From NCBI RefSeq assembly GCF_001598555.1, contig NZ_BCZE01000001.1, forward strand, positions 103,980 to 167,979: a DNA stretch of 64,000 nt, read 5' to 3'. This document shows, piece after piece, positions 1-8,981 of the stretch. A program made the position numbers and the translations under genes. This stretch comes from Novosphingobium rosa NBRC 15208. GTDB taxonomy: Bacteria > Pseudomonadota > Alphaproteobacteria > Sphingomonadales > Sphingomonadaceae. The number at the start of each line of letters is the position of its first letter. Position 1 is the stretch's first letter. The notes beneath the pieces were generated by a model. That model did not search any database. It worked only from the letters and a program-made list of their open reading frames with translations, and was not told where the DNA came from.

Positions 1-744
1 CCGGAGCTGCATCGCATCGATGGGCGCTGGTTCATCTATTACACCGCCGCTCAGGATGGCCATGACGATGACGATCATCGCGGCATCTTCGTGCTGGAAA
101 ACGACGGGCCCGACCCGACCAGGGGCCAGTGGACCGATCGCGGCCAGCTGAAAACCCGGCATCACGGCATCGACGGCACCGTCTTTCAGCATGGCGGGAA
201 GCTGTACTTCGTCTATTCCCCCTATGTCGGGCCCGAGAGCGATCTGGCCATTGCCCCCATGGAAAATCCATGGACACTGGGCTCGCCCGAGGTGATCATC
301 GCCCGCCCCGATCAGCCTTTCGAAAAGCAAGGCGGGCGGCAGATTCTGGAAGGGCCGGAATTCCTGCAAGGGCCCGGGGGCGACCTGTTCCTGACCTATT
401 CGGCCAGCGCCTGCTGGTCTGACGATTATGCGCTGGGCATGCTGCATGCCGCGCCGGGCAGCGATCCGCTCGACCCCCAGGCGTGGCGGAAGTCGCCGCA
501 TGCGGTGTTCCACAAGGATGCTGGCAACAGCGTCTATGCGCCGGGGCATAATGGCTTCTTCACCTCGCCCGACGGGAAGGAGAACTGGATCGTCTATCAC
601 GCCAATCCGGCGGCGGGGATGAAATGCACCGCGGCGCGTTCGCCCCGCATGCAGCGCTTCACCTTCGACGCTTCCGGTCTCCCGGTCTTTGGCCGCCCGG
701 TATCCTCGGCCACCAAGCTCGCCCCGCCGGGCGGCACCCGCTGA
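1..744 (+). CDS. Glycoside hydrolase family 43 protein, 5' end outside window
   Basis: The frame is open from base 1, so the gene starts upstream of the window. The first residues read PELHRIDGRWFIYYTA, the GH43 blade motif around a catalytic-site region, followed by further propeller blades (KLYFVYSPYVG, GPEFLQGPGGDLFLTYSASAC) and a C-terminal GHNGFFTSPDGKENWIVYHA motif typical of arabinanase/xylosidase-type GH43 enzymes. The family hydrolyses arabinose- or xylose-containing side chains with a five-bladed propeller and three acidic catalytic residues; which glycan is cut cannot be read here. It lies 14 bases upstream of a second propeller protein and probably shares its transcript. Confident at family level; the N-terminus and any signal peptide are not visible. 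Confidence 0.9.
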   Translation, partial: PELHRIDGRWFIYYTAAQDGHDDDDHRGIFVLENDGPDPTRGQWTDRGQLKTRHHGIDGTVFQHGGKLYFVYSPYVGPESDLAIAPMENPWTLGSPEVIIARPDQPFEKQGGRQILEGPEFLQGPGGDLFLTYSASACWSDDYALGMLHAAPGSDPLDPQAWRKSPHAVFHKDAGNSVYAPGHNGFFTSPDGKENWIVYHANPAAGMKCTAARSPRMQRFTFDASGLPVFGRPVSSATKLAPPGGTR

Positions 745-758
745 AACAGGAGATACAG

Positions 759-1802
759 ATGACCAGAACCCGCATCACGGCGGCAGCCGTCCTGTCGACG
801 CTTCTTCTCCCGGGCGCTCTTGCAGCCCAGGAAGCCGGCCCCGGCAACGTTCCCGCAGGCGCGCATGAAGCGCCCTATGTCGACCCGGCCAAGGCCTATC
901 TCTTCGCCCATATGAACCGCGAGCATTACGGCACGCTGTATTACTCGGTCAGCCTCGACGGGCTGCACTGGCGCCAAATCAATGGCGGCAAGCCGGTCTC
1001 CGCCGATTACCACGGCCATGCCTCCATCGCGAAGGGGCCTGACGGGCGCTATTATCTGGTCGGCAACAAGGGTGACGACGATCCGCTGATCCGCTTCTGG
1101 GTCTCGGATGATCTGATCAGCTGGAAACCCTTCGGCACCTATCAGCCCGATCTCAAGACCATCGCCGGGATGCCCCATGCCCTGCAGCGCATCGGCGCGC
1201 CCAAACTGTTCTTTGATCAGCCCTCGGGCCAGTTCCTGCTGACATGGCACACCCCCACCGTGGAGGGCGTGCCCGAAGACCCCGAACGCTATTGGGGCAG
1301 CCAGCGCACGCTCTATGTGCAGTCGAAGGATTTGAAGACCTTCGCCGAAAAGCCCAAGCGCCTCTTCCCCTGGGAGATGGCCACCATCGACACCATCGTG
1401 CGACCCAACGATGCCGCCCCGGGCTATTGCGCCATCCTGAAGGACGAGCGCTATCCCTCCTACGCCTGGACCACCGGCAAGACGGTGCGCATCACCTGCG
1501 CGCCCACGCTGCTGGGCCCCTATCCCCTCCCCGGCCCCTCGCTCAGCCCCAATTTCCGCGAGGCGCCCACCATCATCCGCGCCCCCAACGGAAAGGACTG
1601 GCTGCTCTGGTACGAGCAGTATGCCGGGGCGAGCTATGGCCTCTCGATGGCGCCGCGCCTGACGGGCCCCTGGTTTCAGGTTTCCGGCAACAGCAATGTC
1701 GCCGAGTGGGACCGCTACTCCATGCCTGCTGGCTTGCGCCACGGCTCGATGATCGAGATCAGCCGCAAGGAGTATGACAAGATCGTCGCCGCCATGCCCT
1801 GA
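759..1802 (+). CDS. Secreted GH43-like five-bladed propeller protein
   Basis: A 347-residue protein starting at the ATG preceded by AGGAG at 748-752. Residues 1-24 form a signal peptide (MTRTRIT then a hydrophobic stretch ending ALAAQ), so it is exported. The mature part shows repeated propeller blades with GH43-type phrases: YYSVSLDGLHW, HASIAKGPDGRYYLVG, RFWVSDDLISW, TIIRAPNGKDWLLWYEQY. It therefore belongs to the GH43/GH62/GH117 propeller superfamily, but I cannot assign a substrate or confirm all three catalytic acids. It follows the GH43 gene by 14 bases, so the two probably act on the same plant polysaccharide. It could be a non-catalytic paralogue. Confidence 0.75.
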   Translation: MTRTRITAAAVLSTLLLPGALAAQEAGPGNVPAGAHEAPYVDPAKAYLFAHMNREHYGTLYYSVSLDGLHWRQINGGKPVSADYHGHASIAKGPDGRYYLVGNKGDDDPLIRFWVSDDLISWKPFGTYQPDLKTIAGMPHALQRIGAPKLFFDQPSGQFLLTWHTPTVEGVPEDPERYWGSQRTLYVQSKDLKTFAEKPKRLFPWEMATIDTIVRPNDAAPGYCAILKDERYPSYAWTTGKTVRITCAPTLLGPYPLPGPSLSPNFREAPTIIRAPNGKDWLLWYEQYAGASYGLSMAPRLTGPWFQVSGNSNVAEWDRYSMPAGLRHGSMIEISRKEYDKIVAAMP

Positions 1803-1904
1803 CCGCCAAATTCCATAGCTGCGTCTTCCCGCCCGCACGCGGATTGTGCTACCGGCTCGTTCAAGAGCCTGTTTTCCAATCCGCGTACGAGGTTGCAGAT
1901 CATC

Positions 1905-3242
1905 ATGAGCGAAGGGCCCGATCCGGCGGCTTCCACCCTGCCGCTGCGCCACGAAGGCCCCAGCCTGTCCTTCCTGCATCCCGAGCAGGACCACCCCTTG
2001 CGCGCCTCGCTCTCCACCGAGATGCATGTGCGCAAGATGCCGCATGTGGTCGCTCCGGCGCGGGTGTTGCAGCTGGTGATGCTCACCGGCCCGCAGGATG
2101 CGCGCGAAAGTCTGGCGCTGCTGGCCCGGCGTTTCGCCAAGGACGGCCCGCCACTCGACGAGGATATCCGCTTCCTCACCCGCCCTCTGGGAGCCCTGAG
2201 TTTCGCCTGGGAACGCCATGCGGAATTCATGACCTACACCTTTATCGCTCCCGGCCATCAGGGCGAACTCTTCGATCTGGCCCCCTTCGCGGAGATTGCG
2301 GATTGGGCCAATGCCCTGCCGGGGCGCATCATCCGCTCCAGCCATATCAGCCTGATCGCGCAGGAACCCTCGGCGGCGGTGATCCGCTCCCATTTCGCCG
2401 CCGACGATCTGATCATCTCGGATGCGGCGCATGGCAAGGCCCGCCTGTGGAGCGATTTTCGCCTGCATCCCGATGGTTTCGGCCGCTTGCTGATCCATGA
2501 TCGCGGCATGAGCGGCATCGATGCATCGCAGCTGCTGCAACGCGTGCTGGAGCTGGGCAATTACCGCAAGATGGCGCTGCTGGGCCTGCCCGAGGCACAA
2601 GCCGCCACCCCCGCCATCACCGCGCTGGAAAAGGAACTGACCGCCATCACCATGCAGGTGGCGCAGGCCGATACGGATGATGGCCAGATTTTGGATCAGC
2701 TGACCGCGCTCAGCGCCTCGCTGGCGCAGATCGCAGCCTCCACGCGCTACCGCATGAGCGCCACGCGCGCCTATTCGGAAATCTGCATCGACCGCATGCG
2801 CCGTCTGGCCGTGTCACCGGTGGAGGGCTATCGCTCCTTCGACGATTTCACCGAAAGGCGCCTGCTGCCCGCCATGCGCAGCTGCGAGGCCTTCAGCCGC
2901 CGCATCGACGATCTGTCCCGCCAGGCCGCATGGGCCAGCGATCTGCTGCGCACCCGCGTCGATACGGCGCTGGCGCGGCGCAACCGCGATCTGCTCGCCT
3001 CCATGGACCGGCGCACCGGGCTGCAACTGCGGCTGCAGCATACGGTGGAGGGCCTCTCCGTCTTCGCGATCAGCTATTATGCGCTCAACCTGCTCCATCA
3101 TATGGAGGAAGCGCTGAGCCACCTGGGCCTGCATCTGCCCGAGATCACCGATGCGCTACTGATCCCGGTGGTCATCTTCGTGGTGTGGCGCAGCGTCCAT
3201 CACCTGAAAAAGACCAAGCGCGATACCGGGGCGGAGCATTAA
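1905..3242 (+). CDS. DUF3422 family membrane-anchored protein
   Basis: A 445-residue protein of the DUF3422 family, widespread in alphaproteobacteria and of unknown biochemical function. The N-terminus matches the family signature around residues 18-40 (LSFLHPEQDHPLRASL and an EMHVRK run). The middle is helical and rich in Ala/Leu. The C-terminus has two hydrophobic segments, near HTVEGLSVFAISYYALNLL and ITDALLIPVVIFVVWRSV, so it is probably anchored in the inner membrane with a large soluble N-terminal part. I chose ATG 1905 because GAGG at 1889-1892 is correctly spaced for it; an upstream in-frame TTG at 1893 abuts the RBS and is unlikely. Confidence 0.85.
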   Translation: MSEGPDPAASTLPLRHEGPSLSFLHPEQDHPLRASLSTEMHVRKMPHVVAPARVLQLVMLTGPQDARESLALLARRFAKDGPPLDEDIRFLTRPLGALSFAWERHAEFMTYTFIAPGHQGELFDLAPFAEIADWANALPGRIIRSSHISLIAQEPSAAVIRSHFAADDLIISDAAHGKARLWSDFRLHPDGFGRLLIHDRGMSGIDASQLLQRVLELGNYRKMALLGLPEAQAATPAITALEKELTAITMQVAQADTDDGQILDQLTALSASLAQIAASTRYRMSATRAYSEICIDRMRRLAVSPVEGYRSFDDFTERRLLPAMRSCEAFSRRIDDLSRQAAWASDLLRTRVDTALARRNRDLLASMDRRTGLQLRLQHTVEGLSVFAISYYALNLLHHMEEALSHLGLHLPEITDALLIPVVIFVVWRSVHHLKKTKRDTGAEH

Positions 3243-3263
3243 GCCGCCCCGGCCTGTCGCCGC

Positions 3264-3506
3264 TCAATCCCTGGGAGCAGCCGCCAGCGCCGCGCTGAGC
3301 CGGGCTTCCGCCGCTGTCGCCTCGGCGATCACGGTGCGCAGGGCGGCGGCGGTGTCTTCCAGCAGGCTGGCGCTCAGCGGGCGCTCGCCATTGATAAAGC
3401 GGCGCAGGGCCCGTTCATCGATGCCGAGGCGGCGCGAGGAAGCCGCAATTCCGCCAAACACCTGAATGCAATGCGCAAAATGATCTTGCTGATCTTGCAG
3501 GGACAT
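3264..3506 (-). CDS. Small HTH-like DNA-binding protein, 80 aa
   Basis: An 80-residue protein starting MSLQDQQDHF. Residues 20-45 (ASSRRLGIDERALRRFINGE) resemble the Cro/C1-like helix-turn-helix seen in small sphingomonad proteins that also carry the FINGERPL-type turn. An AAGGAAA run sits about 10 bases before the ATG. The C-terminus is an alanine-rich helix. It follows the AI-2E-type permease gene on the same strand by about 65 bases and may be cotranscribed with it. Function unknown; a small transcriptional regulator or toxin-antitoxin-like regulator is possible, but no partner toxin is visible. Confidence 0.65.
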   Translation of the reverse strand: MSLQDQQDHFAHCIQVFGGIAASSRRLGIDERALRRFINGERPLSASLLEDTAAALRTVIAEATAAEARLSAALAAAPRD

Positions 3507-3571
3507 GGGTCTGGGTTTCCTTTCTTCGCTTGACGCCCGCCCTGCCCCAGCCTTGGCGCCAAAGCAAGCCG

Positions 3572-4642
3572 TCAGCCGGTTTCGGCTCTGGCGGCGCGTT
3601 GCAGGGTCAGGATCTCCCACCCCGTCAGGAACAGCGCGGCGACAAGCGGGCCCACCACGATGCCGCTGATCCCCATCAGATCGATGCCGCCCAGCGTGGT
3701 GACCAGCACCAGCCAGTCGGGAATGCCGGTGTCCCGCCCCACCAGAATGGGGCGCAGGATGTTGTCGGCCAGACCGATCACCACCACGCCCGAAAGCACC
3801 ACCACCACCGCCTGCCAGATCGCCCCCGTCGCCAGCAGATAGAGCGCCACCGGCACCCAGACGATGGCCGGCCCGATGGCGGGCAGCAGCGCGCCAATCA
3901 CCATCAGCATGCCCCACAGCAGCGCGGCGGGCAGCCCCACGATCCAGAAGGTGATCGCGCCGAGCCCGCCCTGAGCCAGCGCCACCAGCCCCGTGCCCTT
4001 GATGGTGGCGCGCACCACCGTAATGAATTTCTCCGCCAGCCTTGCGGCGATGGGGGCTTCGATCGGCAGGCCGCGCAGCACCGCCGGGCCGATGCGATCA
4101 CCATCGCGCAGCAGGAAATACATCACATAGAGGCCGACGCCGCAGGCCAGCAGAAAGCTCGCCGCATTGGCGCCGATCGACAGCGCCTGCCGCGCGATCA
4201 TGCTGACGCTGTTGTTGATGGCTTCGGCCACGCGTGCCTCGGCATGTTCGAAGCTGCCGAAGCCCGAGGAATCGAGCAGCTGTTGCAGGCGCTGCGGCAA
4301 GGCATCGTGAAGCTGCGCGAAATAGACCGCGACATTGATCTGCCCGCTGCGCATCTGGCCATAGACATCCGCCGCCTGCTCCACCACCAGGCTGGTGAGG
4401 ATCAGCGCTGGAATGACCACGGCCACGGTGATGATCAGCATCGTCAGCCCCGCCGCCAGATTGCGCCGCCCCGGCCAGCGCCGGAGCAGTTTCTGGAACA
4501 GGGGCTGGAACAACAGGGCCCCCAGCACCGCCCAGAGCAAGGCGCCGGTAAAGGCCGAAAGGATCAGCCCGAGCCCCAGGCTGACCAGCGTGAGAAATAT
4601 CAGAAAGCCGCCGTTCTCAAGGCGATAGCGCATGGATTTCAT
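3572..4642 (-). CDS. AI-2E family transporter (PF01594-like permease)
   Basis: A 356-residue integral membrane protein. Hydrophobic helices are visible at the N-terminus (GGFLIFLTLVSLGLGLIL and a second, then LAAGLTMLIITVAVVIPAL), and a cluster at the C-terminal half (ALLWGMLMVIGALLPAIGP, IWQAVVVVLSGVVVIGLADN). The order of two or three N-terminal helices, a long amphipathic region and a C-terminal helical bundle, plus the GALLPAIGPAIVWVP and DNILRPILVG motifs, is that of the AI-2E/TqsA/PerM family. Members export small molecules or ions; calling it an autoinducer-2 exporter would go beyond the evidence. The RBS is weak; ATG 4633 is an alternative start. Confidence 0.9.
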   Translation of the reverse strand: MKSMRYRLENGGFLIFLTLVSLGLGLILSAFTGALLWAVLGALLFQPLFQKLLRRWPGRRNLAAGLTMLIITVAVVIPALILTSLVVEQAADVYGQMRSGQINVAVYFAQLHDALPQRLQQLLDSSGFGSFEHAEARVAEAINNSVSMIARQALSIGANAASFLLACGVGLYVMYFLLRDGDRIGPAVLRGLPIEAPIAARLAEKFITVVRATIKGTGLVALAQGGLGAITFWIVGLPAALLWGMLMVIGALLPAIGPAIVWVPVALYLLATGAIWQAVVVVLSGVVVIGLADNILRPILVGRDTGIPDWLVLVTTLGGIDLMGISGIVVGPLVAALFLTGWEILTLQRAARAETG

Positions 4643-4677
4643 GGTGGGTGAACGCTCGTCAAGGCCGATGGGTCCGA

Positions 4678-5730
4678 CTATGATGAAGAATTGCCGCCCA
4701 CCAAAGGCAAATGTCCATAGGGTTTCGCGTGGCCGCTGCGGATCGCCAGAATATGCTCGAAATCCTTCAGCGCCGCTGCCGCTGTCGCCATGGGTTCGGA
4801 GCCGCAGCCCATGGCCACCACCTCACCCATCAGATCGGTGGCGATGCGGATCGCCTTGTTCTTGCCCGCCACCAGAGCGAAAGGATCGCTGGGCGGATAG
4901 GCATGAACGCCGACGCTGGCCTTGAAGCCCTCCCCCTCGCGCCACAGCCGCCCGATCAGCTTGGGCGCCAACCCCTGGTCGCGCCAATCGCGCAGTTGAT
5001 CCTCGCCCAGTTTGTCGATGCCCGTGACCGCCATATCCGCGATGGCCAGATCGGCGCCAAGGCCGAAATTGGCCAGGATCAGCAGCTTGCAGGCGGTGTC
5101 CCAACCTTCAACATCGTTGCGCGGATCGCTTTCGGCGAAACCGGCGGCCTGCGCCTGCCTGAGCGCCTCGGCGAAACCAAGGCCGCGATGGATCATCGCA
5201 TCGAGCAAGAAATTGGTGGTGGCGTTGAGAATGCCCTCGATCCCCAGCACGCGGCAGCCGATCAGATTGTGGTTCAGCAGATCGATGGTGGGCAGAGCCG
5301 CAGCCGTGGCCCCGCTCAGCTTGAGCAGCGATCCTGAAGACCCGGCCAGATCGCGCAAGGCGCGCCCGTCAAACACCAGCGCGCCTTTGGAAATGACAAT
5401 GGCGTCGCGCCCCGCCGCAAGCGCCTCGCGCAGATAGGGCAGGCCCGGGCCGCCGGTGCGAAAATCGCTGGGGCCCGCCTCAATCAGCACATCGGCCTCG
5501 CTGGCGGCGATGAAGTCGGCACCGGTCAGGCCTTCCTCCAGATGGTCGAGCCGGTCCGGCTCCAGCCCGGCAGCATCCATCACCCCGGCCCGTGATCCGC
5601 AGGCGGCGACCAGAAGCACATCCACGCCATAGCGCGCCCGATACTGCGCGCGGCGCGACAGAAGCAGCTGCGCGGTGGCACGCCCCACGCCGCCCAGACC
5701 CGCCAGAGCGATACGGCATTGTTGCGTCAT
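4678..5730 (-). CDS. Homoserine dehydrogenase-like oxidoreductase lacking an ACT domain
   Basis: A 350-residue NAD(P)-dependent enzyme. Residues 7-16 hold the Rossmann GLGGVG loop. The catalytic region GILNATTNFLLDAM (166-179) and E200/D202/D206/E208/D211/K215 in the AESDPRNDVEGWDTACK stretch match the homoserine-binding and catalytic lysine region of homoserine dehydrogenase, which converts aspartate semialdehyde to homoserine. It ends shortly after the catalytic domain, so the regulatory ACT domain of the usual ~430-residue proteobacterial enzyme is absent. No thr or met gene is nearby. It may be a second isozyme or act on a related oxo-acid. It is divergent from the phosphatase gene at 5842. 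Confidence 0.8.
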   Translation of the reverse strand: MTQQCRIALAGLGGVGRATAQLLLSRRAQYRARYGVDVLLVAACGSRAGVMDAAGLEPDRLDHLEEGLTGADFIAASEADVLIEAGPSDFRTGGPGLPYLREALAAGRDAIVISKGALVFDGRALRDLAGSSGSLLKLSGATAAALPTIDLLNHNLIGCRVLGIEGILNATTNFLLDAMIHRGLGFAEALRQAQAAGFAESDPRNDVEGWDTACKLLILANFGLGADLAIADMAVTGIDKLGEDQLRDWRDQGLAPKLIGRLWREGEGFKASVGVHAYPPSDPFALVAGKNKAIRIATDLMGEVVAMGCGSEPMATAAAALKDFEHILAIRSGHAKPYGHLPLVGGNSSS

Positions 5731-5841
5731 ATGTGCGTTTCCCGGGCTGAGCGGTCATCCAGGGTGATGGCCAAGGTGGTGGAATAACAGGCACAATCTG
5801 ATAGGAAGCCCGAAGCGATCCGGCAATGAGGGAACAGCGCC

Positions 5842-6660
5842 TTGCATCTCGACCTTATCCAGATGGCCAGCGTTTCAGGCAAGGCCGAAGCGGCGAATGA
5901 CGATCGCCTCGGCTGCGCGGACCGCCATGCCTGGGTGATCGACGGCGCCACCGATCTGGGCGAGCCCGGCCTGCTGGGCGGGCGTGGCGGCGCGGCATGG
6001 CTGGCGGCGGTGGCCGATCGCAGCTTTGCGCAGGCTTCAGGCGCCCTGGCCGATCTGTGCGGTGATATCTTCGATGCCGTGGCGCAGGCCTATCAACGGG
6101 AAAAACAGCGTGAGCCCGTCGGCACATGGGAGCTTCCCAGCGCCGCCTTTGCGGCCGTGGCGCTGGAGGACGACAGGCTGACCTGCGCCCATGCCGCCGA
6201 TTGCTCCGTCCTGCTGCGCTGCGAGAGCGGCGTGTCCTTCGTCACCCCCGAGCCGGATCGGCGGCGGGAGCAAGCGGCGGCTGCGGCGCTCGGGGTGGGC
6301 GCAACCGCAGGCGGCTTGCGCTCGCCGGCCGTGCTGGCCGATCAGCGGGCGGTGCGCGGCAGGCCGAAGCGGCGCGTGCTGGGGGTGGATGCGCAAGCCT
6401 CGCGCGAGGCCGCTTCCTATCGCAGCGTGCCGGTGAGCAAGGGCGACGAATTGCTGCTGATGTCCGACGGTTTCTCGGCTCTGCTGGACAGCTATGCGCT
6501 CTACGATCCACACACCATATTCGCGGCCCTGCCCCGGCGCGGTCTCGCCGGGCTGATCGAGGAGTTGCGCGCCGTCGAGCGCGATGACGCCACCTCCTCA
6601 CGCTATCCCCGCTTCAAGCCGAGCGACGATGCCTCCGCGCTCTGGCTGAGGGTCAGCTAG
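5842..6660 (+). CDS. PP2C-like serine/threonine phosphatase domain protein
   Basis: A 272-residue protein with hallmarks of the PP2C fold: NDDRLGCADRHAWVIDGATDL near residues 19-40 (metal-binding aspartates), SAAFAAVALEDDRLTCAHAADC, and GDELLLMSDGFSALLDSYALYD with the MSDG motif. A C-terminal SDDASALWLRV closes the fold. PP2C enzymes remove phosphate from Ser/Thr using two metal ions. A TTG start at 5842 is chosen because GAGGGA lies 8 bases upstream; the first ATG is at 5863. It is a stand-alone domain with no kinase next to it. Its stop overlaps that of the convergent DUF2867 gene by four bases. Confidence 0.7.
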   Translation: MHLDLIQMASVSGKAEAANDDRLGCADRHAWVIDGATDLGEPGLLGGRGGAAWLAAVADRSFAQASGALADLCGDIFDAVAQAYQREKQREPVGTWELPSAAFAAVALEDDRLTCAHAADCSVLLRCESGVSFVTPEPDRRREQAAAAALGVGATAGGLRSPAVLADQRAVRGRPKRRVLGVDAQASREAASYRSVPVSKGDELLLMSDGFSALLDSYALYDPHTIFAALPRRGLAGLIEELRAVERDDATSSRYPRFKPSDDASALWLRVS

Positions 6661-7151
6661 GGATTTGCGGTGCGCATGCCCTTGCGCAGGCGGGCCAGCA
6701 TGATGCGCACAATCACCCGATGCGCCGGGCCGACCGGCAACATATAGGCCCGCCCGAACCAATTGTGCACCACCACCGATGACGTGATGGTCAGCCGCGC
6801 GCCCGTGGTGCGAATGGCGGTCATGACATCGAGATGGCGGTCGCGCTCGGTCAGCAGCAGGAGGTCAGGGCTTGCACCTTCGACAAGGAAGAAGTCGAGC
6901 CGGTCCCCCACCGTCACCCTGTCACGGCGTCGCCCGGAAAAGCCGCCGATCCGCTTGACCCCGAACCGCGCCGAAATCGCATCGCGCACCCGAAATGCCC
7001 ATTTCAGGATCGGTTGCGGCTGAGCCATCATCAGGTTCCACGCCTCCAGCGGAGCGATGGCGCGAGGCAGGTCGATCGACTGGCTGTCATGATAGGCCAG
7101 TGTTTCGCGCGGGGCGATCAGATCGGCGCCATCGATGGTGTTCATGGTCAT
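6657..7151 (-). CDS. DUF2867 family protein
   Basis: A protein of about 164 residues with the DUF2867 pattern: an N-terminal AYHDSQSIDLP segment, a conserved FRVRDAISARFG helix, GDRLDFFLVEG, LTERDRHLDVMTAI and a C-terminal SSVVVHNWFGRAYMLPVGPAHRVIV. The family (related to the C-terminal part of YbjT-like proteins) has no established reaction. I place the start at ATG 7151; an upstream TTG at 7211 would add 20 residues and cannot be excluded. The gene is convergent with, and its stop overlaps, the PP2C-like gene. Confidence 0.75.
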   Translation of the reverse strand: MTMNTIDGADLIAPRETLAYHDSQSIDLPRAIAPLEAWNLMMAQPQPILKWAFRVRDAISARFGVKRIGGFSGRRRDRVTVGDRLDFFLVEGASPDLLLLTERDRHLDVMTAIRTTGARLTITSSVVVHNWFGRAYMLPVGPAHRVIVRIMLARLRKGMRTANP

Positions 7152-7470
7152 TCCGGCATCCAGCAGGCAAGCATCGTGACCCTTTACCGCATAAATCGGG
7201 TTCCAATCCAAGCCCTATCATTTTCTTTCAAAGGCGGATTTTGCCGTTCATGGCGCTTGGCGTAAAGCGCATCGCGAGAGGCGCGAAAGGCCGGGCGATG
7301 GTTTGGCAATCGCTCTGGCCGCCGGTCGAGCCCTGCTGGCAACTTCGTCGGAAGACGTGATGGGAGCGCAAGGGGATAACCCCCTTCCATTTTCTTTTCC
7401 CCTTACCACGCGGACGATCACCGCTTCAGGCTTTCCCACAAGCCCGCCAAGAGCTATCAGCCGCGGCCAA
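7152..7470. other. Intergenic stretch between DUF2867 and the exonuclease
   Basis: About 320 bases with no convincing gene. It holds the divergent upstream regions of the DUF2867 gene and the exonuclease gene, and a hairpin at 7370-7386 followed by a T-rich run (listed separately). Part of it (7360-7395) resembles the hairpin block at 38390-38420. Confidence 0.5.
7370..7395 (+). terminator. Hairpin plus T-rich tract, terminator-like
   Basis: AAGGGG (7370-7375), loop ATAAC, CCCCTT (7381-7386), then CCATTTTCTTTT. It looks like an intrinsic terminator but no plus-strand gene ends immediately before it, so it may be a dispersed repeat element instead. Confidence 0.45.
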
Positions 7471-8349
7471 ATGAACGCTCCTGTCGCAACGCTCGATCAC
7501 GCCGCCGATCTGCTTGACGCCCATCCGGACTTCCGGGTGCTGCGCCGCCTGCAAGCCGTGGACTGGCTCCACAAGGGGCCGGCGCAGGGCGAGATGCGGG
7601 TCGGCGTGGCCGTCGATGTCGAGACGACGGGGCTGGATCATGAACAGGACCGGATCATCGAACTGGCCGTGCAGCGTTTTCGGTTCGACGCTCTGGGACG
7701 CGTTACGCAACTGGGCAAGGCCAGGGTATGGCGCGAGGATCCGGGGATGCCGCTCGATCCGCGGATCACCAGGCTGACCGGGCTGACGGACGAAGACCTG
7801 GCCGGGCACGCCATCGATGAGGGGGCGGCCGCCGATATCCTCGCCTCGGCGGACATCATCGTCGCTCATAATGCGGCTTTCGACCGGCCCTTTGTCGACC
7901 GCCGCCTGCCTGCCACGGCGGGAAGGCCATGGGCCTGCTCGATGGCGGAGCTGGACTGGCTGGAGCTGGGCTTCGACGGGCGCGCGCTGGGCCATCTCGT
8001 CTCGCAATGCGGCTGGTTCTATGAGGGCCATCGCGCCGAGAACGACATTCTGGCGCTGATCTATCTGCTGGCCCATCAGGCGGCGGATGGCGGGACGATC
8101 ATGGCCCGGCTGATGGCGGCCTCCGCGCGCCCGAGCTGGCGGGTCAATGCGGTGGACGCGCCTTTCGAGGCCAAGGATGCGCTGAAAGCGCGGGCCTACC
8201 GCTGGGACGGCACCCTGCGCTTCTGGTGGAAGACCATCCCCGAGGAAGAGGTGGAAGCCGAACGCCAATGGCTCGATCAGAATGTCTATATCGGGCGCGG
8301 GGCCCCGGCGCTTTTCGCGCAGACCGCCTGCGAGCGGTACACCCGGTAA
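7471..8349 (+). CDS. DnaQ-like 3'-5' exonuclease (DEDDh family)
   Basis: A 292-residue protein with the DEDDh exonuclease core: D49 and E51 in VAVDVETTGLD, D138 in VAHNAAFDRPF, and H187 with D192 in EGHRAENDI. These five residues bind two metal ions and hydrolyse DNA or RNA from the 3' end. After residue 200 there is an extra ~90-residue C-terminal region (ARAYRWDGTLRFWWKTIPEEE), seen in sphingomonad epsilon-like proteins and of unknown role. ATG 7471 is chosen because it precedes the first conserved segment; upstream in-frame codons lack similarity. It stands alone, so proofreading by polymerase III is unlikely to be its main job; repair or RNA processing is equally possible. Confidence 0.88.
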   Translation: MNAPVATLDHAADLLDAHPDFRVLRRLQAVDWLHKGPAQGEMRVGVAVDVETTGLDHEQDRIIELAVQRFRFDALGRVTQLGKARVWREDPGMPLDPRITRLTGLTDEDLAGHAIDEGAAADILASADIIVAHNAAFDRPFVDRRLPATAGRPWACSMAELDWLELGFDGRALGHLVSQCGWFYEGHRAENDILALIYLLAHQAADGGTIMARLMAASARPSWRVNAVDAPFEAKDALKARAYRWDGTLRFWWKTIPEEEVEAERQWLDQNVYIGRGAPALFAQTACERYTR

Positions 8350-8465
8350 ATCGCTCTGATTTAGCGGGATAAATTTCATCGCAAAAGGGCCTTCACAAAG
8401 CCCCGGCCATGCCCATCTTGCGCAGCGCCCACCTGACGTCAGGCGGCCTCATCAAGGACATGTCC

Positions 8466-8969
8466 ATGCCCGATCTTTATGCCATGACTGTACCCACCTT
8501 CATCCGCGCCTTCAAAAACCTTGACCATGTGCTGGCCAAGGCCGCCGACAGCGACATCGCGGAAGAAGAGCTGTTCAACGCGCGGCTGATCGCGGACATG
8601 CTGCCGCTGGCCAAGCAGGTGCAGATCGCTTCGGACACGGCCCGTTTCGCGGCGGTGCGCGTGGGGCAGGCCGAGCCTTCGGCCATGGCGGATGAAGAGG
8701 CCTCGCTGGCCCAGCTGCGCGAGCGTGTGGCCAAGACCATCGCCTATCTCGAAGCCGTCGATCCCGCCGGTTACGAGGGCCGTGAGACGGCACAGGTGGT
8801 GCTCAAGCTGCCTCAGGGCGAGATCCCCTTTACCGGCCAGAGCTATGTCACCGATTTCGCGCTGCCCAACTTCTTCTTCCACGTCACCATGGCCTATGCG
8901 CTGCTGCGCATGAAGGGCGTGCCGCTGGGCAAGATGGACTTTCTGGCGGGCGGCATGGCCATCGCCTGA
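8466..8969 (+). CDS. DUF1993 family protein
   Basis: A 167-residue protein matching DUF1993: an N-terminal MTVPTFIRAFKNLDHVLAKA helix, ARLIADMLPLAKQVQIASD, an AQLRERVAKTIAYLEAV helix and a C-terminal FALPNFFFHVTMAYALLRMKG with the His typical of the DinB-like four-helix fold. The family is related to DinB/YfiT metal-binding bundles; no reaction is established. ATG 8466 is preferred because AAGGA at 8454-8458 is seven bases upstream; the ATG at 8460 is too close to it. A hairpin follows the stop and separates it from the convergent AraC gene. Confidence 0.85.
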   Translation: MPDLYAMTVPTFIRAFKNLDHVLAKAADSDIAEEELFNARLIADMLPLAKQVQIASDTARFAAVRVGQAEPSAMADEEASLAQLRERVAKTIAYLEAVDPAGYEGRETAQVVLKLPQGEIPFTGQSYVTDFALPNFFFHVTMAYALLRMKGVPLGKMDFLAGGMAIA

Positions 8970-8981
8970 TCCTTTGGCGTT

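Noticed and set aside
597..2600. Long open frame antisense to the GH43-like and DUF3422 genes
   Set aside because: Arg/Gly/Ala-rich translation with no motif; it is the complement of well-supported genes, a usual GC-rich artefact.
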